From NCBI GenBank assembly GCA_051651625.1, contig JBOFSQ010000027.1, positions 1 through 26,499 of the forward strand: 26,499 bases of DNA, read 5' to 3'. Positions 15,801 through 23,083 of the stretch are shown piece by piece; the stretch's first letter is position 1, and each line of letters opens with the position of its first letter. A program made the position numbers and the translations under genes. The notes below the pieces were generated by a model, which saw only the letters and a list, made by a program, of their open reading frames with translations, did no database searches and was not told where the DNA came from. This stretch comes from JBOFSQ01 sp051651625. Its GTDB lineage: Bacteria; Planctomycetota; Planctomycetia; Pirellulales; Thermoguttaceae.

Positions 15801-16680
15801 GGAGAGCTTTCATGACGATGCCGTCGATGGCGGAGGCGACGGGCGTTGTGGTGCTGGGTGGCGGAAAGACACCGCGCGGTAACTCTCCCGTGAGCAACTC
15901 GTAAAACACTACGCCGAGCGAATAGATGTCCGCGCGATGATCGACGTGGTCGGGCGTTTCCCACTGTTCGGGTGCCATATAATGCGGCGTTCCCAAGACC
16001 GTGCCGGTTGGCGTCAGGTGTTCGCTTCGCTCGTCGATACCGGTTCGTTCTACAGAAGTTTTGTGCGGACGTGCCACGCCAGCGATACCGAAGTCGGCGA
16101 TTTTGACGCGACCTTTCACATCGAGTAAAATGTTTTCCGGTTTGATGTCGCGGTGCAGTACGCCTTCGTCGTGGGCGTACTGGAGTGCGTCGCAGATTTT
16201 CGGGACGATTCCTATTGCCTGTTCTGGCGTGAAACGCTCTTCGCGCATCGCCTGCCGCAAGTTTACACCATCGACGTATTCGAGCAGCAGATAAAACAGC
16301 CCGTTCGCTTCGCCGTAATCGTAGACGCTGACGATGTTTGGATGGTTGAGCTTGGCGAGGAGTTTTCCTTCTTGGGCGAACCGGTCTGCGAATGTTTCGC
16401 GCGCTGCCAGTTGAGACGACAAGATTTTGAGTGCGACGAACCGGTCGAGTCGCGGCTGCCGCGCTTTGAAGACCGTACCCATCCCACCGCGACCGATCTG
16501 CTCAAGAATCTCCAGATGCGGAAACGCCTCGCGAATTGCAGCGATGTTAACGGCGTCGGTCTCTATAGCACCGCCCGTATCGGCACCGGTTCCAGCAAGA
16601 GCCATTTCCAGAAGACAGTGCGGACACGGCTGATCCGATTCGACCACCAAACCACAACGACAACACTTCACCTCGCTCAT
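12874..16680 (-). CDS. giant membrane Ser/Thr kinase with zinc ribbons, MotA/ExbB-like segment and TM2 domain
   Basis: A 1268-residue protein. The ATG at 16680 follows GGAGG (16690-16686) by five bases. Domains in order: an N-terminal zinc ribbon (C6, C9, C19, C22); a PknB-type kinase at about 57-310 with GRGGMGTV (63-70), K85, E104, HRDIKPEN (176-183), DFG (196-198) and APE (236-238), so it should be active; and several membrane-spanning blocks from 338 on. At about 686-745, GFLGTLIGVYQM plus TLLYGILLA resemble MotA/TolQ/ExbB proton-channel helices; a weaker related block is at about 525-590. Then come two copies of a ~45-residue module (about 758-805 and 1015-1060), a second pair of zinc ribbons (C1131, C1134, C1145, C1148; C1159, C1162, C1173, C1176), and a C-terminal TM2 domain (about 1195-1255). 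The domain order suggests membrane stimulus sensing feeding the kinase. It is followed by an ECF sigma gene. Confidence 0.85.
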   Translation of the reverse strand: MSEVKCCRCGLVVESDQPCPHCLLEMALAGTGADTGGAIETDAVNIAAIREAFPHLEILEQIGRGGMGTVFKARQPRLDRFVALKILSSQLAARETFADRFAQEGKLLAKLNHPNIVSVYDYGEANGLFYLLLEYVDGVNLRQAMREERFTPEQAIGIVPKICDALQYAHDEGVLHRDIKPENILLDVKGRVKIADFGIAGVARPHKTSVERTGIDERSEHLTPTGTVLGTPHYMAPEQWETPDHVDHRADIYSLGVVFYELLTGELPRGVFPPPSTTTPVASAIDGIVMKALQKNREERQQTAVEMKTEIETAAVTATPQSTSIWKRIVNEVKTWPIWATILVVCVAGPVALYVPVVVILSIFFLISQFTGLRENLSIYAPLLIPLGFILFVAIVYQVLARKRKRLDQNQQSATDSKPTNDNHETAAGLDTPPESHCKESSDNVGATGVTGLINALLILCLLFNVEWLTCALGLPRRFMFSLFDPVGLFLLFAMLTAFIVACGYTKLIYQGFVPNRRQRTSEEVRQIGECFWTLAKITPLIGIALTSLGYCNMLANLDSSRFFEGVQVIFLTTLYGVFVSLILFVPTAVAAFRQHGVETDSPQPLRFVSRQHCYRHLVLGWLIAAGFLLASAVLSGNPIAMFCDLPSAIIVAGCLALYVSFRQCWGLLFRGLRFQDETREQASQLFSQLTRISLGAGFLGTLIGVYQMVAVGLDPEIIGTGVAVSLLTLLYGILLAVFVWTPLSVLSTRRRTITKTSTTHNESAHQEPPQSQKAPIMTLPPANNNTPQPRSRLVWWGLVLLIVAALFPWVPVTNLMYSRNLVIRNADIARNEAQQQLSQRWRDQIILHREHIATKYETLQHLEGHERRTAVQSLQNEDKEWYQTQTVIEKEAINRIDDEWRKVVLNNGVYDRTVATIWGVSGIMAIVGTIFGWIHLGYIRRTKDKPCFWLGLCVALTVIVPALAIGILLLFRGPYEPPFRGVMTTIGNLLAVLVPLYLIRWTYLWAKNGVATSTTHNEIAHQEPPQQQKEYTMTLSPANNNMPQPRSRLVWWGLVLLVVIALGVYVNTNTSGAAAIANALNSPSKVSVRFLPLGLIEMIILVGIVIAITLIVRRALSPNTATSYLPTKFCTHCGAGQIEGAYACKSCGFANRVKRAYCFHCGAKTDPEQILCVACGTSLGSPLWTTVHVVGAGKSRVIAAILALLTGWLGIHKFYLGSWGWGIVYFLFSATLIPFIASIVEGIGFLAMDDSAFDRRYNQTQPRAFRW
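13507..13645 (-). repeat. internal duplicated segment of the kinase gene, copy 2
   Basis: 139 bases that align without length change to 14275-14413, including a 46-base exact stretch at 13507-13552. The copy encodes a Pro/Gln/Asn-rich linker (AHQEPPQQQK, PANNNMPQPRSR) and the start of a membrane helix (LVWWGLVLL). Confidence 0.85.
14275..14413 (-). repeat. internal duplicated segment of the kinase gene, copy 1
   Basis: 139 bases matching 13507-13645, with 14275-14320 identical to 13507-13552. The copy encodes a linker (AHQEPPQSQK, PANNNTPQPRSR) plus LVWWGLVLL. Confidence 0.85.
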
Positions 16681-16783
16681 AACAACCTCCAAAGACCGTC
16701 AACGAAAAACAACGCCAGAAGACACCGACAGAACGTTATGACGTTTTTTTTGCGGACGGTTACACAACGAGAACGAGAATCGT

Positions 16784-18322
16784 TCACTGTTTCCACAGTT
16801 TGCGGTCGAGGGTGCGGTAGTTGACGGCTTCGTAGATGTGTTCAGAGCGGATCGATTCTTGCTGTTCGAGATCGGCAATCGTTCGCGCGATCCGCAGAAT
16901 CTTGTCGTGAGCACGCGCCGACAAACCAAACTCCTCCATCGCTTGCTTCAGAATCTTGTGGCCTTCAGAATCAATCGGACACGACGAGATTATCTGCCGA
17001 TGCGACATCTGCGCATTGAGCCGAACACGCGACCGCCGAAAACGCGCATCCTGAATCGCACGCGCCGACGCAACTTGTGTACGCATCGTCGAACTGTCTG
17101 TCCCCGCACGTCCACCAGAAAGTTCGTGGTAATCTATCGGCGGGACTTCGATGTGAATGTCGAGACGGTCAAGAAGCGGACCAGAAATTCTCGCCATATA
17201 ACGTTCGATCTGCGTCGGCAAACAGCGGCACGCACGACGCGGGTCGTTGCGATAACCACACGGACACGGATTGAGTGCCGCAATCAAAATGAACCGCGCC
17301 GGAAATGTACTCGTGTGCGACGCACGCGCAATCGTGACCGTGCCGTCTTCGAGCGGTTGACGCAAAACTTCCAGCGTTCGCCGCTGAAACTCTGGCAGCT
17401 CGTCGAGAAATAGAACGCCGTTGTGCGCGAGGCTTATCTCTCCCGGTGCCGGAGGCGAACCGCCGCCAACCAGTCCCGCTTCACTGATTGTATGATGCGG
17501 TTCACGGAACGGACGCCGCGCCAAGAGCGGAACACCACGGTCAAGATAACCGAGAACGCTAAACACTCGCGTCGTCTCCAGCGACTCTTCGAGCGAGAGT
17601 CGCGGCAAGATCGAGAGGAAACGCTTCGCAAGCATCGTCTTGCCCGTCCCCGGCGGCCCAATCATCAGAAGATTGTGTCCGCCCGCAGCCGCAACCGTCA
17701 GCGCACGCTTCGCAAGTTCCTGTCCGCGAACGTCAGCAAAATCAACATCATAAGTCGAGAGACGTTCCCAGTCTTCCTCACTCACCGCTGTTTGTGGTTC
17801 GCGTTCGATCTCGCCGGTCAAAAAACCGATTGCCTCTGTGAGAGACGAAACTGGAATCACGTCGAGTCCTTCGACGACAGCGGCTTCGCCAGCATTTTCG
17901 GCGGGGAGAATGAGACCGCGCAACTTCGCTTCACGCGCCGCCATCGCTATCGAAAGTGCTCCCTTGCACGGACGCATCGTACCATCAAGAGCAACTTCGC
18001 CGACAACAGCGTACTCGCTAAACAACGACGATGTAATCTGTTCACTGCCTGCGAGAAGACCGAGTGAGATCGGCAAATCAAAAGCCGCAGCCTGTTTCGG
18101 CAAGTCGGCAGGTGCGAGATTGATAACCGTCTTGAGACGCGGCGCATCGAAACCGCTGTTCACCATCGCACGTTCAACACGATGCAAACTCTCACGCACC
18201 GCCGCTTCAGGAAGACCAACGAGCGTCGTCTTCGGAAGCCCACGCGACGCCACATCGACCTCCACCTCAACCGGCAACGCATCAATCCCCAAAAGCGAAA
18301 ACGTCTTGAGCTTGACAAGCAT
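16784..18322 (-). CDS. comM: ComM/YifB-family AAA+ ATPase (magnesium-chelatase-like)
   Basis: A 512-residue protein of the YifB/ComM family. It has an N-terminal ChlI-like domain starting LKTFSLLGIDALPVEVEVD. The AAA+ core carries Walker A GPPGTGKT (223-230) and Walker B VLFLDELP (303-310), with a CPCGYRNDPRRACRC cysteine cluster at 353-367. The C-terminal magnesium-chelatase helical domain ends the protein. ComM is known as a hexameric helicase that helps branch migration when transformed DNA is integrated; here the role is assigned by family. The start at 18322 lies one base after the flavodoxin gene's TAA, and its GGAG overlaps the end of that gene, so translation is probably coupled. Length is normal for the family. 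Confidence 0.93.
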   Translation of the reverse strand: MLVKLKTFSLLGIDALPVEVEVDVASRGLPKTTLVGLPEAAVRESLHRVERAMVNSGFDAPRLKTVINLAPADLPKQAAAFDLPISLGLLAGSEQITSSLFSEYAVVGEVALDGTMRPCKGALSIAMAAREAKLRGLILPAENAGEAAVVEGLDVIPVSSLTEAIGFLTGEIEREPQTAVSEEDWERLSTYDVDFADVRGQELAKRALTVAAAGGHNLLMIGPPGTGKTMLAKRFLSILPRLSLEESLETTRVFSVLGYLDRGVPLLARRPFREPHHTISEAGLVGGGSPPAPGEISLAHNGVLFLDELPEFQRRTLEVLRQPLEDGTVTIARASHTSTFPARFILIAALNPCPCGYRNDPRRACRCLPTQIERYMARISGPLLDRLDIHIEVPPIDYHELSGGRAGTDSSTMRTQVASARAIQDARFRRSRVRLNAQMSHRQIISSCPIDSEGHKILKQAMEEFGLSARAHDKILRIARTIADLEQQESIRSEHIYEAVNYRTLDRKLWKQ

Positions 18323-18323
18323 C

Positions 18324-18893
18324 TTACGCTCCAATCCGCTCCAGCAGCCACGCCACGTTCTCGCCGAGCGTTTGAACGACTTTGATCGCCTCTTCGTCGT
18401 TTGCAACGTCGCCCTTGGCGAGGCCAAAGCCGTTGTTCCAGTATGTCGAACCGGCAACGATCATTTCGGAGATCAAGAAGAAATAGTTGAGCTGCGAAAA
18501 CGTCGCGTTGCACCCCGCGCGGCGGGCGACCGCAATCGCCGCACCGACCTTGCGGCGAAACTTGTTCTCGCCACCACACCGCGCGACGAAAAACGCACGG
18601 TCAAGCAGTGCTAAAAGTTGCGGTGTCGCCGAACTGAAGTAGACTGGCGAACCGACAAAAATCGCGTCGGCCTCAAGCATCTTCGCGTAGATCGCGTCGA
18701 AGTGTTCGTCTTTCTGAATGCAACGCCCCTTCTCGCGGCAAGCGTAACACGCAACACACGGTTTGATCGTCGTCGGTACGGTGACGAGTTCCGTTTCACA
18801 CCCGTTCGACGCAAGCACGTCGAGCGCAGTGTTGAGAAGAAACTCAGTGTTCCCACCACGTCGCGGACTACCACATAACGCCAATGCTTTCAT
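18324..18893 (-). CDS. flavodoxin-family NAD(P)H-dependent reductase
   Basis: A 189-residue flavodoxin-fold protein of the NADPH-dependent FMN reductase type. The FMN phosphate loop is GSPRRGGNTE (8-17). CVACYACREKGRC is the cysteine motif of the iron-sulfur-flavoprotein-like subgroup, and FVGSPVYFSSATPQLLALLDR is the second flavin-contact region. It probably acts as an FMN-dependent electron carrier or quinone/oxidant reductase; the substrate is unknown. GGGAG seven bases upstream fixes the start at 18893 rather than an in-frame codon 60 bases earlier. It is the first gene of a tight pair with comM. Confidence 0.88.
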   Translation of the reverse strand: MKALALCGSPRRGGNTEFLLNTALDVLASNGCETELVTVPTTIKPCVACYACREKGRCIQKDEHFDAIYAKMLEADAIFVGSPVYFSSATPQLLALLDRAFFVARCGGENKFRRKVGAAIAVARRAGCNATFSQLNYFFLISEMIVAGSTYWNNGFGLAKGDVANDEEAIKVVQTLGENVAWLLERIGA

Positions 18894-18970
18894 CGCAACA
18901 CTCCCAAAGAAGATGAACGAAACCAAACACCGTGAGTGGCGAGGGCTGACCACTGATCACCGACCACTCA

Positions 18971-18998
18971 CCACTCGCTTACGCTTCCCGCTCCGATT
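18971..18998 (+). repeat. 28-base exact dispersed repeat, copy 2
   Basis: Identical to 383-410. It lies seven bases beyond the stop codon of the Gfo/Idh/MocA gene and is preceded by several ACCACT/ATCACC-like units (18949-18972). No T run is present on either strand. Confidence 0.75.
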
Positions 18999-19005
18999 AC
19001 GCGAA

Positions 19006-20439
19006 TCACGCGAACGGATTGTACCGTCCCGGCACGGCGACGGAGCCTTCGTAGAAACCGTCGGCATCGGGCTTCACCGGTGCGGCTTGGTCGAAACTGG
19101 TAACGCCCTCGGTCGGGACATAAGGTTTTCCCTTTTCGACGAGTTCGTCCCAAGTGATGATCTTGCCGTTGAACGCCGCTTCGCGTCCGAGAACGGTTGT
19201 CATGCTCGACATCGCTGCATACCAACCGTTGTTCATCTTCTCGTTTTTGCGAATCGCATCGACGTGATGAACGTGTTCGAGACGGAACTGTCCAGCGTTG
19301 GTGCCGATTTTCTGTTGGCCATCGGCATTTTTGAGGTACGTTTGGCAGTATTCCGATTCGCCGTGTCCCTTCGTCCCGTGTACCGATTGTCCGACGCAGT
19401 CCCAGCAGTTGCCGATGTGACGGCACTGGCTGTACATACGCGAACCGTCGGCGAACTTGTATTCGACGAAGAAGTGGTCCCACGCCTGACCGAAGCGGTT
19501 GAACGCGCCCTTGTTTTTCTGATACCACTCGTCCCACGCCTTGCGGTCGTCGTAGAAGTTGGGGGCTTGCTGCATCAGTTCTTGGGCACCAGCTTTGAAA
19601 GTACGTCCACCTTGGGCATTCGCCTCGACGGGGTGGCACATGTCGTCGCCTTTGCCGTGGAGCCAGAGTCCCATGTCGATGTTGTGGATGTGTTGCTCGT
19701 TAATGTTGTCGCCGCAGAGCCAGACGAAGTGATACCAGTTTTTGATCTGATAGTGCATTTCGGTTTCGTTTGGATCGCGTGGACGGCACCAGATTCCGCC
19801 GCCGTTCCAGAAGACGCGGCTGTAAGAAACGTCACCGATAGCACCGTCGTGGACTTTGCCGACCCATTCGCGGAACCCCGGATCGTGCCGCCGTTGTAGG
19901 CCGACGCAGACTTTGAGATTTTTCTCGTCCGCCATTTTGTTTGACGCCATCAACATTTTGAAACCCGGTGCATCGGTACAGCACGGTTTTTCCATGAAGA
20001 CGTGAACGCCTTTGTCGATTGCGTACTTGTATTGGATTGGTCGGAAGCCGGGCGGATTTGCGATGACAACTTGGTCGCCGTCGCCGAGGCAGTCGATTGC
20101 TTTTTTGTACGAATCGAGTCCGTGGAAGACGTGGTCGTCGCTGATGTCAACTTTGCTCTTGAACTCGTCGTCGTTGCGAAGTCCGTTGGCGGTACCTTTT
20201 GCGCTCCCTTCGAATGCGTCTGCGACGGCGATAACTTTTGCGTTGTCACCGACGGCGAGGCGGTCACGAATCGCGCCCGATCCGCGCCCGCCGCACCCAA
20301 CGAGTGCGAGCTTGATCTGATCGCTCCCAGCGGCGTAGGCACTGCGGTTTACGCCGAGCCCTTGCGCGAGTCCTACACCAGCGGCTAGAACGCTGGACGT
20401 TTTGAGAAAGTTGCGACGTGATTTTTGAATCTTTGTCAT
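19006..20439 (-). CDS. TAT-exported Gfo/Idh/MocA-family oxidoreductase
   Basis: A 477-residue NAD(P)-dependent sugar-type oxidoreductase. A twin-arginine signal (KSRRNFLKTSSVLAAGVGLA) opens the protein and cleavage is likely after SAYA. The Rossmann fold starts at about residue 42 with KLALVGCGGRGSGA, and the family's EKP motif is in HVFMEKPCCTD at about 145-155. The long C-terminal domain matches the exported planctomycete and Bacteroidota subgroup, in which many paralogues act on carbohydrates or glycosides in the periplasm; some are glycosidases. The start at 20439 follows GGAG at ten bases and is the first Met before the RR motif. The transcript probably begins near 20527 from an extended -10 promoter. 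The substrate is unknown. Confidence 0.92.
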   Translation of the reverse strand: MTKIQKSRRNFLKTSSVLAAGVGLAQGLGVNRSAYAAGSDQIKLALVGCGGRGSGAIRDRLAVGDNAKVIAVADAFEGSAKGTANGLRNDDEFKSKVDISDDHVFHGLDSYKKAIDCLGDGDQVVIANPPGFRPIQYKYAIDKGVHVFMEKPCCTDAPGFKMLMASNKMADEKNLKVCVGLQRRHDPGFREWVGKVHDGAIGDVSYSRVFWNGGGIWCRPRDPNETEMHYQIKNWYHFVWLCGDNINEQHIHNIDMGLWLHGKGDDMCHPVEANAQGGRTFKAGAQELMQQAPNFYDDRKAWDEWYQKNKGAFNRFGQAWDHFFVEYKFADGSRMYSQCRHIGNCWDCVGQSVHGTKGHGESEYCQTYLKNADGQQKIGTNAGQFRLEHVHHVDAIRKNEKMNNGWYAAMSSMTTVLGREAAFNGKIITWDELVEKGKPYVPTEGVTSFDQAAPVKPDADGFYEGSVAVPGRYNPFA

Positions 20440-20533
20440 AAGTCTGTCTCCGTGAATACGAGAAACGGAAAGAACCACGAGTCGGAGCACACGCCCCGAA
20501 TATCTCGGCCACACCCTCAGACGCGGCCCACGA

Positions 20534-20542
20534 AGTATATCA
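20534..20542 (-). promoter_or_regulatory. extended -10 promoter of the Gfo/Idh/MocA gene
   Basis: TGATATACT on the minus strand within GTGATATACTTC, the 12-base string also found before dfx. Predicted +1 is 20527, giving an 88-base leader. Confidence 0.45.
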
Positions 20543-20645
20543 CATCGTTAGCCCCCAAACAGGCCACGCCCCAAAAGTGAACACCCCTTGGCAAACTCGT
20601 TTTTTGACCTACCATTCCGTACCCGCTGTTTTATGTGGCCAGTCT

Positions 20646-20654
20646 TGCTATACC
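20646..20654 (+). promoter_or_regulatory. possible extended -10 promoter of the propeller-chimera gene
   Basis: TGCTATACC on the plus strand would start RNA near 20661, 38 bases before the ATG at 20699. The -35 is poor. TTGACC at 20604-20609 with TTTTAT at 20629-20634 is a weaker alternative. Confidence 0.3.
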
Positions 20655-20698
20655 GTTGGTTCTGTCTCCCACGCAAATCGTACCCGCATTGCCCGCCG

Positions 20699-23044
20699 AT
20701 GAAACACCTTATCTCTTGCATCGCCGCACTCGCTCTTTGCGTAGTGTCTCTCTTCGCGCAGGATGTCGAACGTCTCGACGTTGACGCCGACTTCATCGTC
20801 AGCATGATCGCCGACGGCGATGGTGGCGTCTTCATCGGTACTGAAGACAAAGGCGTCGTTCACCGTGACGCTGCTGGCAACGTCACACGGTTCGTCGCCG
20901 AACTCGGCGATCCCAACGCATACGCTCTGGCCGTTGACAAACGCGGCAGATTGTGGGTCGGAAATCTCAACAGCGGCGTCTCCGTTTTTAACGGCGAGAC
21001 GTGGCGAAACTACGACGTGATTGACGGCCCAATCGGTGAACGGGTTTTCGACATCCAAACGTGTCCCGTCGATGGTGACGTGTGGATCGCAACCAGCGCA
21101 GGAATCACACGCTACAAACTCGACGACGATTCGTGGGAACATTTTACTCGTGAAGACGGACTGCTCGAAGACCAAGCGTCGTCGCTCGCATTCACGAACG
21201 ATGGCACGCTCATCGTCGGTACGCAGTGTCACGGACTTGCAACCTTCAGTCGCGGCAAAAATGGCGAATACAAACACGCAAAAAATATCACCGCGCCGGA
21301 ACGTTTCGGCCCCAACAACTGTTCGCCCGTCCCGCTCGTGCCGTTTGGTGACGGACTTCCGACAAACCAGATCAACCAAGTTCTCGTTGCGAGTGACGGC
21401 GTGATTTGGATTGCAACGCCGACCGGTCTCGTTCGCGCGAACGACAAGTTGACGCAAATACAGTTTACACGCGGCATCGACTACGCCGACAAAGTTCGCG
21501 GACTCTACGGCGGCGCGCCGCGCGATTGGCAAGAGTGTCCACCAGAAGTTCGCACGCAACTGTTGCCGGAAGACTACATCACTTGTCTCGCCGAAGACGC
21601 GAGCGGTGCTATTTGGCTCGGTACGCGACAGCGCGGCTTCGTCGCCATCGACCCGCAAACAGGTCGTCGCGGCGCGGGCGACGCAGAGTCGTTTGGACTC
21701 GCCGACAACTACGTTTCAGCAATTCTCCCGATGCCCGACGCGAAACCGCTCATCGGTCTCTACATCGGCGGCGTCTCACGACCAAACCGCTCGCTCACGC
21801 TCACCAGCGGTGCAAAACCTCGTTCGTCGCCAAAGTCAAAGCCTCGCACAGTCAACACGATTGCCAAAAACAACTTCGCCCCGCTACCGAGTCCAATCAA
21901 ACCACCGACGCTCGACGAACTTCGCGCGATGCAAGCGAAACTCGAAAAACTGGGCAAACCGTTGCCGAAAGTCTACGCTGCGTATTACGGTGAGGATTGG
22001 AAGACGCAAGGAGATTGGGTGGGAAGGTATGGTAGGCAGTATGCAATCATGTGTGGAGCCAGTTCACCGCTTGACCAGAGATATTTGTTTGACGAATCAT
22101 GCTTCAAAGTCAACTCTTTTATCGGACCGAATCGATATAACGGGGATTCCATTCGCAGGTGGGTACATTGGATAAGCACTGATGACCATAAGGTAATGTA
22201 CTCGCCGTTGAACGGCTATCGCCGTCAGGCGGAATGGGATGACCATGCTGAAGTCTATCCGATGTCACACAACGGGCCTGATCTTTGGTATCTGCTTGAA
22301 GTTAAAAATGCTGGTGTCTATAGAATCACAATGTATGTCATGAATAAAGATGGCCACTCTGGACATAACAGGCTCCGAGACTATAGTATTGAAGTCTATT
22401 CGACAGATCGTCCTTGGACAAAGTTTGAAGATTGGCAGAAGTTTTCATTACACGCTGATACTCAAGCTAGAAAGGGACCGCCTCTGTCGAAGACACGAGT
22501 GCGGGATTTTGGGGGAGGAGTTCACAAGTCTATAGTAGTAACGGGGGCTAACCTTTACTATGTTCGCATTAGTAAGAACTACAGTTTCAATACGATTTTA
22601 TCGTCTGTTTGTATTGATAGACTTTCCGGCCCATCGACTTCGCATGATAAACTCGGTCTCCCAAGAATGTATAACGTTCCTTACAATCCACCGACTTTTC
22701 CGATGCGAGGCGACAGCAAATATGAGCGTGCTGTTTTGACAACGGCCACTCTAACGGAAGAAAAATGGGGTTATCAGGGTTTGCTTGAATGTCGCCGTCG
22801 TGTGTTGATTTCTGCGGTGAATGCTGTAAAATATACAGAAGTCGCCGATATGCAAACCGGTAACGAATTGTGCGAGGCGTTGCTTTGGCGTCTCAATCTT
22901 TGGAGTGAAAACGATAACAAACGATGGACAGGTTTTATTCGTGAGGCGTGGAAGCGGCTTGAGAGCCAAAATCCCGCATACGTCAAGCAACAAGAGGAAT
23001 TTCTGCGTCATCGAAACAACCCTTGGACTTATTGGCGCAGATAG
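20699..23044 (+). CDS. exported propeller protein with an unrelated-looking C-terminal half
   Basis: A 781-residue secreted protein. The signal peptide is MKHLISCIAALALCVVSLFAQ (1-21). Residues about 22-390 form a propeller with the W-I/L/V-G/A-T signature of two-component-regulator-propeller (Reg_prop) repeats, near 85 (LWVGN), 128 (VWIAT), 170 (LIVGT), 236 (IWIAT) and 304 (IWLGT). A Pro/Lys/Ser linker (about 365-405) joins this to a region starting near 430 with YGEDWKTQGDWVGRYGRQYA, which continues as beta-rich sequence to the end; I cannot name that domain. The start has no clear Shine-Dalgarno and is set by the signal peptide. Codon use changes from GC-rich to more AT-rich near 22000, close to the domain boundary. 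The YD-repeat gene starts 39 bases after the stop and is probably co-transcribed. Confidence 0.75.
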   Translation: MKHLISCIAALALCVVSLFAQDVERLDVDADFIVSMIADGDGGVFIGTEDKGVVHRDAAGNVTRFVAELGDPNAYALAVDKRGRLWVGNLNSGVSVFNGETWRNYDVIDGPIGERVFDIQTCPVDGDVWIATSAGITRYKLDDDSWEHFTREDGLLEDQASSLAFTNDGTLIVGTQCHGLATFSRGKNGEYKHAKNITAPERFGPNNCSPVPLVPFGDGLPTNQINQVLVASDGVIWIATPTGLVRANDKLTQIQFTRGIDYADKVRGLYGGAPRDWQECPPEVRTQLLPEDYITCLAEDASGAIWLGTRQRGFVAIDPQTGRRGAGDAESFGLADNYVSAILPMPDAKPLIGLYIGGVSRPNRSLTLTSGAKPRSSPKSKPRTVNTIAKNNFAPLPSPIKPPTLDELRAMQAKLEKLGKPLPKVYAAYYGEDWKTQGDWVGRYGRQYAIMCGASSPLDQRYLFDESCFKVNSFIGPNRYNGDSIRRWVHWISTDDHKVMYSPLNGYRRQAEWDDHAEVYPMSHNGPDLWYLLEVKNAGVYRITMYVMNKDGHSGHNRLRDYSIEVYSTDRPWTKFEDWQKFSLHADTQARKGPPLSKTRVRDFGGGVHKSIVVTGANLYYVRISKNYSFNTILSSVCIDRLSGPSTSHDKLGLPRMYNVPYNPPTFPMRGDSKYERAVLTTATLTEEKWGYQGLLECRRRVLISAVNAVKYTEVADMQTGNELCEALLWRLNLWSENDNKRWTGFIREAWKRLESQNPAYVKQQEEFLRHRNNPWTYWRR

Positions 23045-23083
23045 TCTGAATTGATTGACACTTATGCACAGGAGACTATTGCT

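Noticed and set aside
16153..16824. 223-codon open frame on the plus strand
   Set aside because: Antisense to the kinase catalytic domain and its upstream region; the kinase motifs are intact on the other strand.
17423..18067. 214-codon open frame on the plus strand
   Set aside because: An Arg-rich mirror of the comM gene, whose Walker motifs are intact.
18763..19899. 378-codon open frame on the plus strand
   Set aside because: It lies antisense to the flavodoxin and Gfo/Idh/MocA genes, both of which have full family motifs. Its translation is a Val/Ala/Asp-rich mirror with no domain or plausible start.
20648..21658. 336-codon open frame on the minus strand
   Set aside because: It is antisense to the propeller gene, which has a signal peptide and repeated propeller signatures. 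The mirror protein has no recognisable features.
23055..23060. TTGACA considered as a promoter for the YD-repeat gene
   Set aside because: A -10 at the right distance would fall on the bases just before the ATG and downstream of the GGAG. The YD gene more likely shares the upstream transcript.
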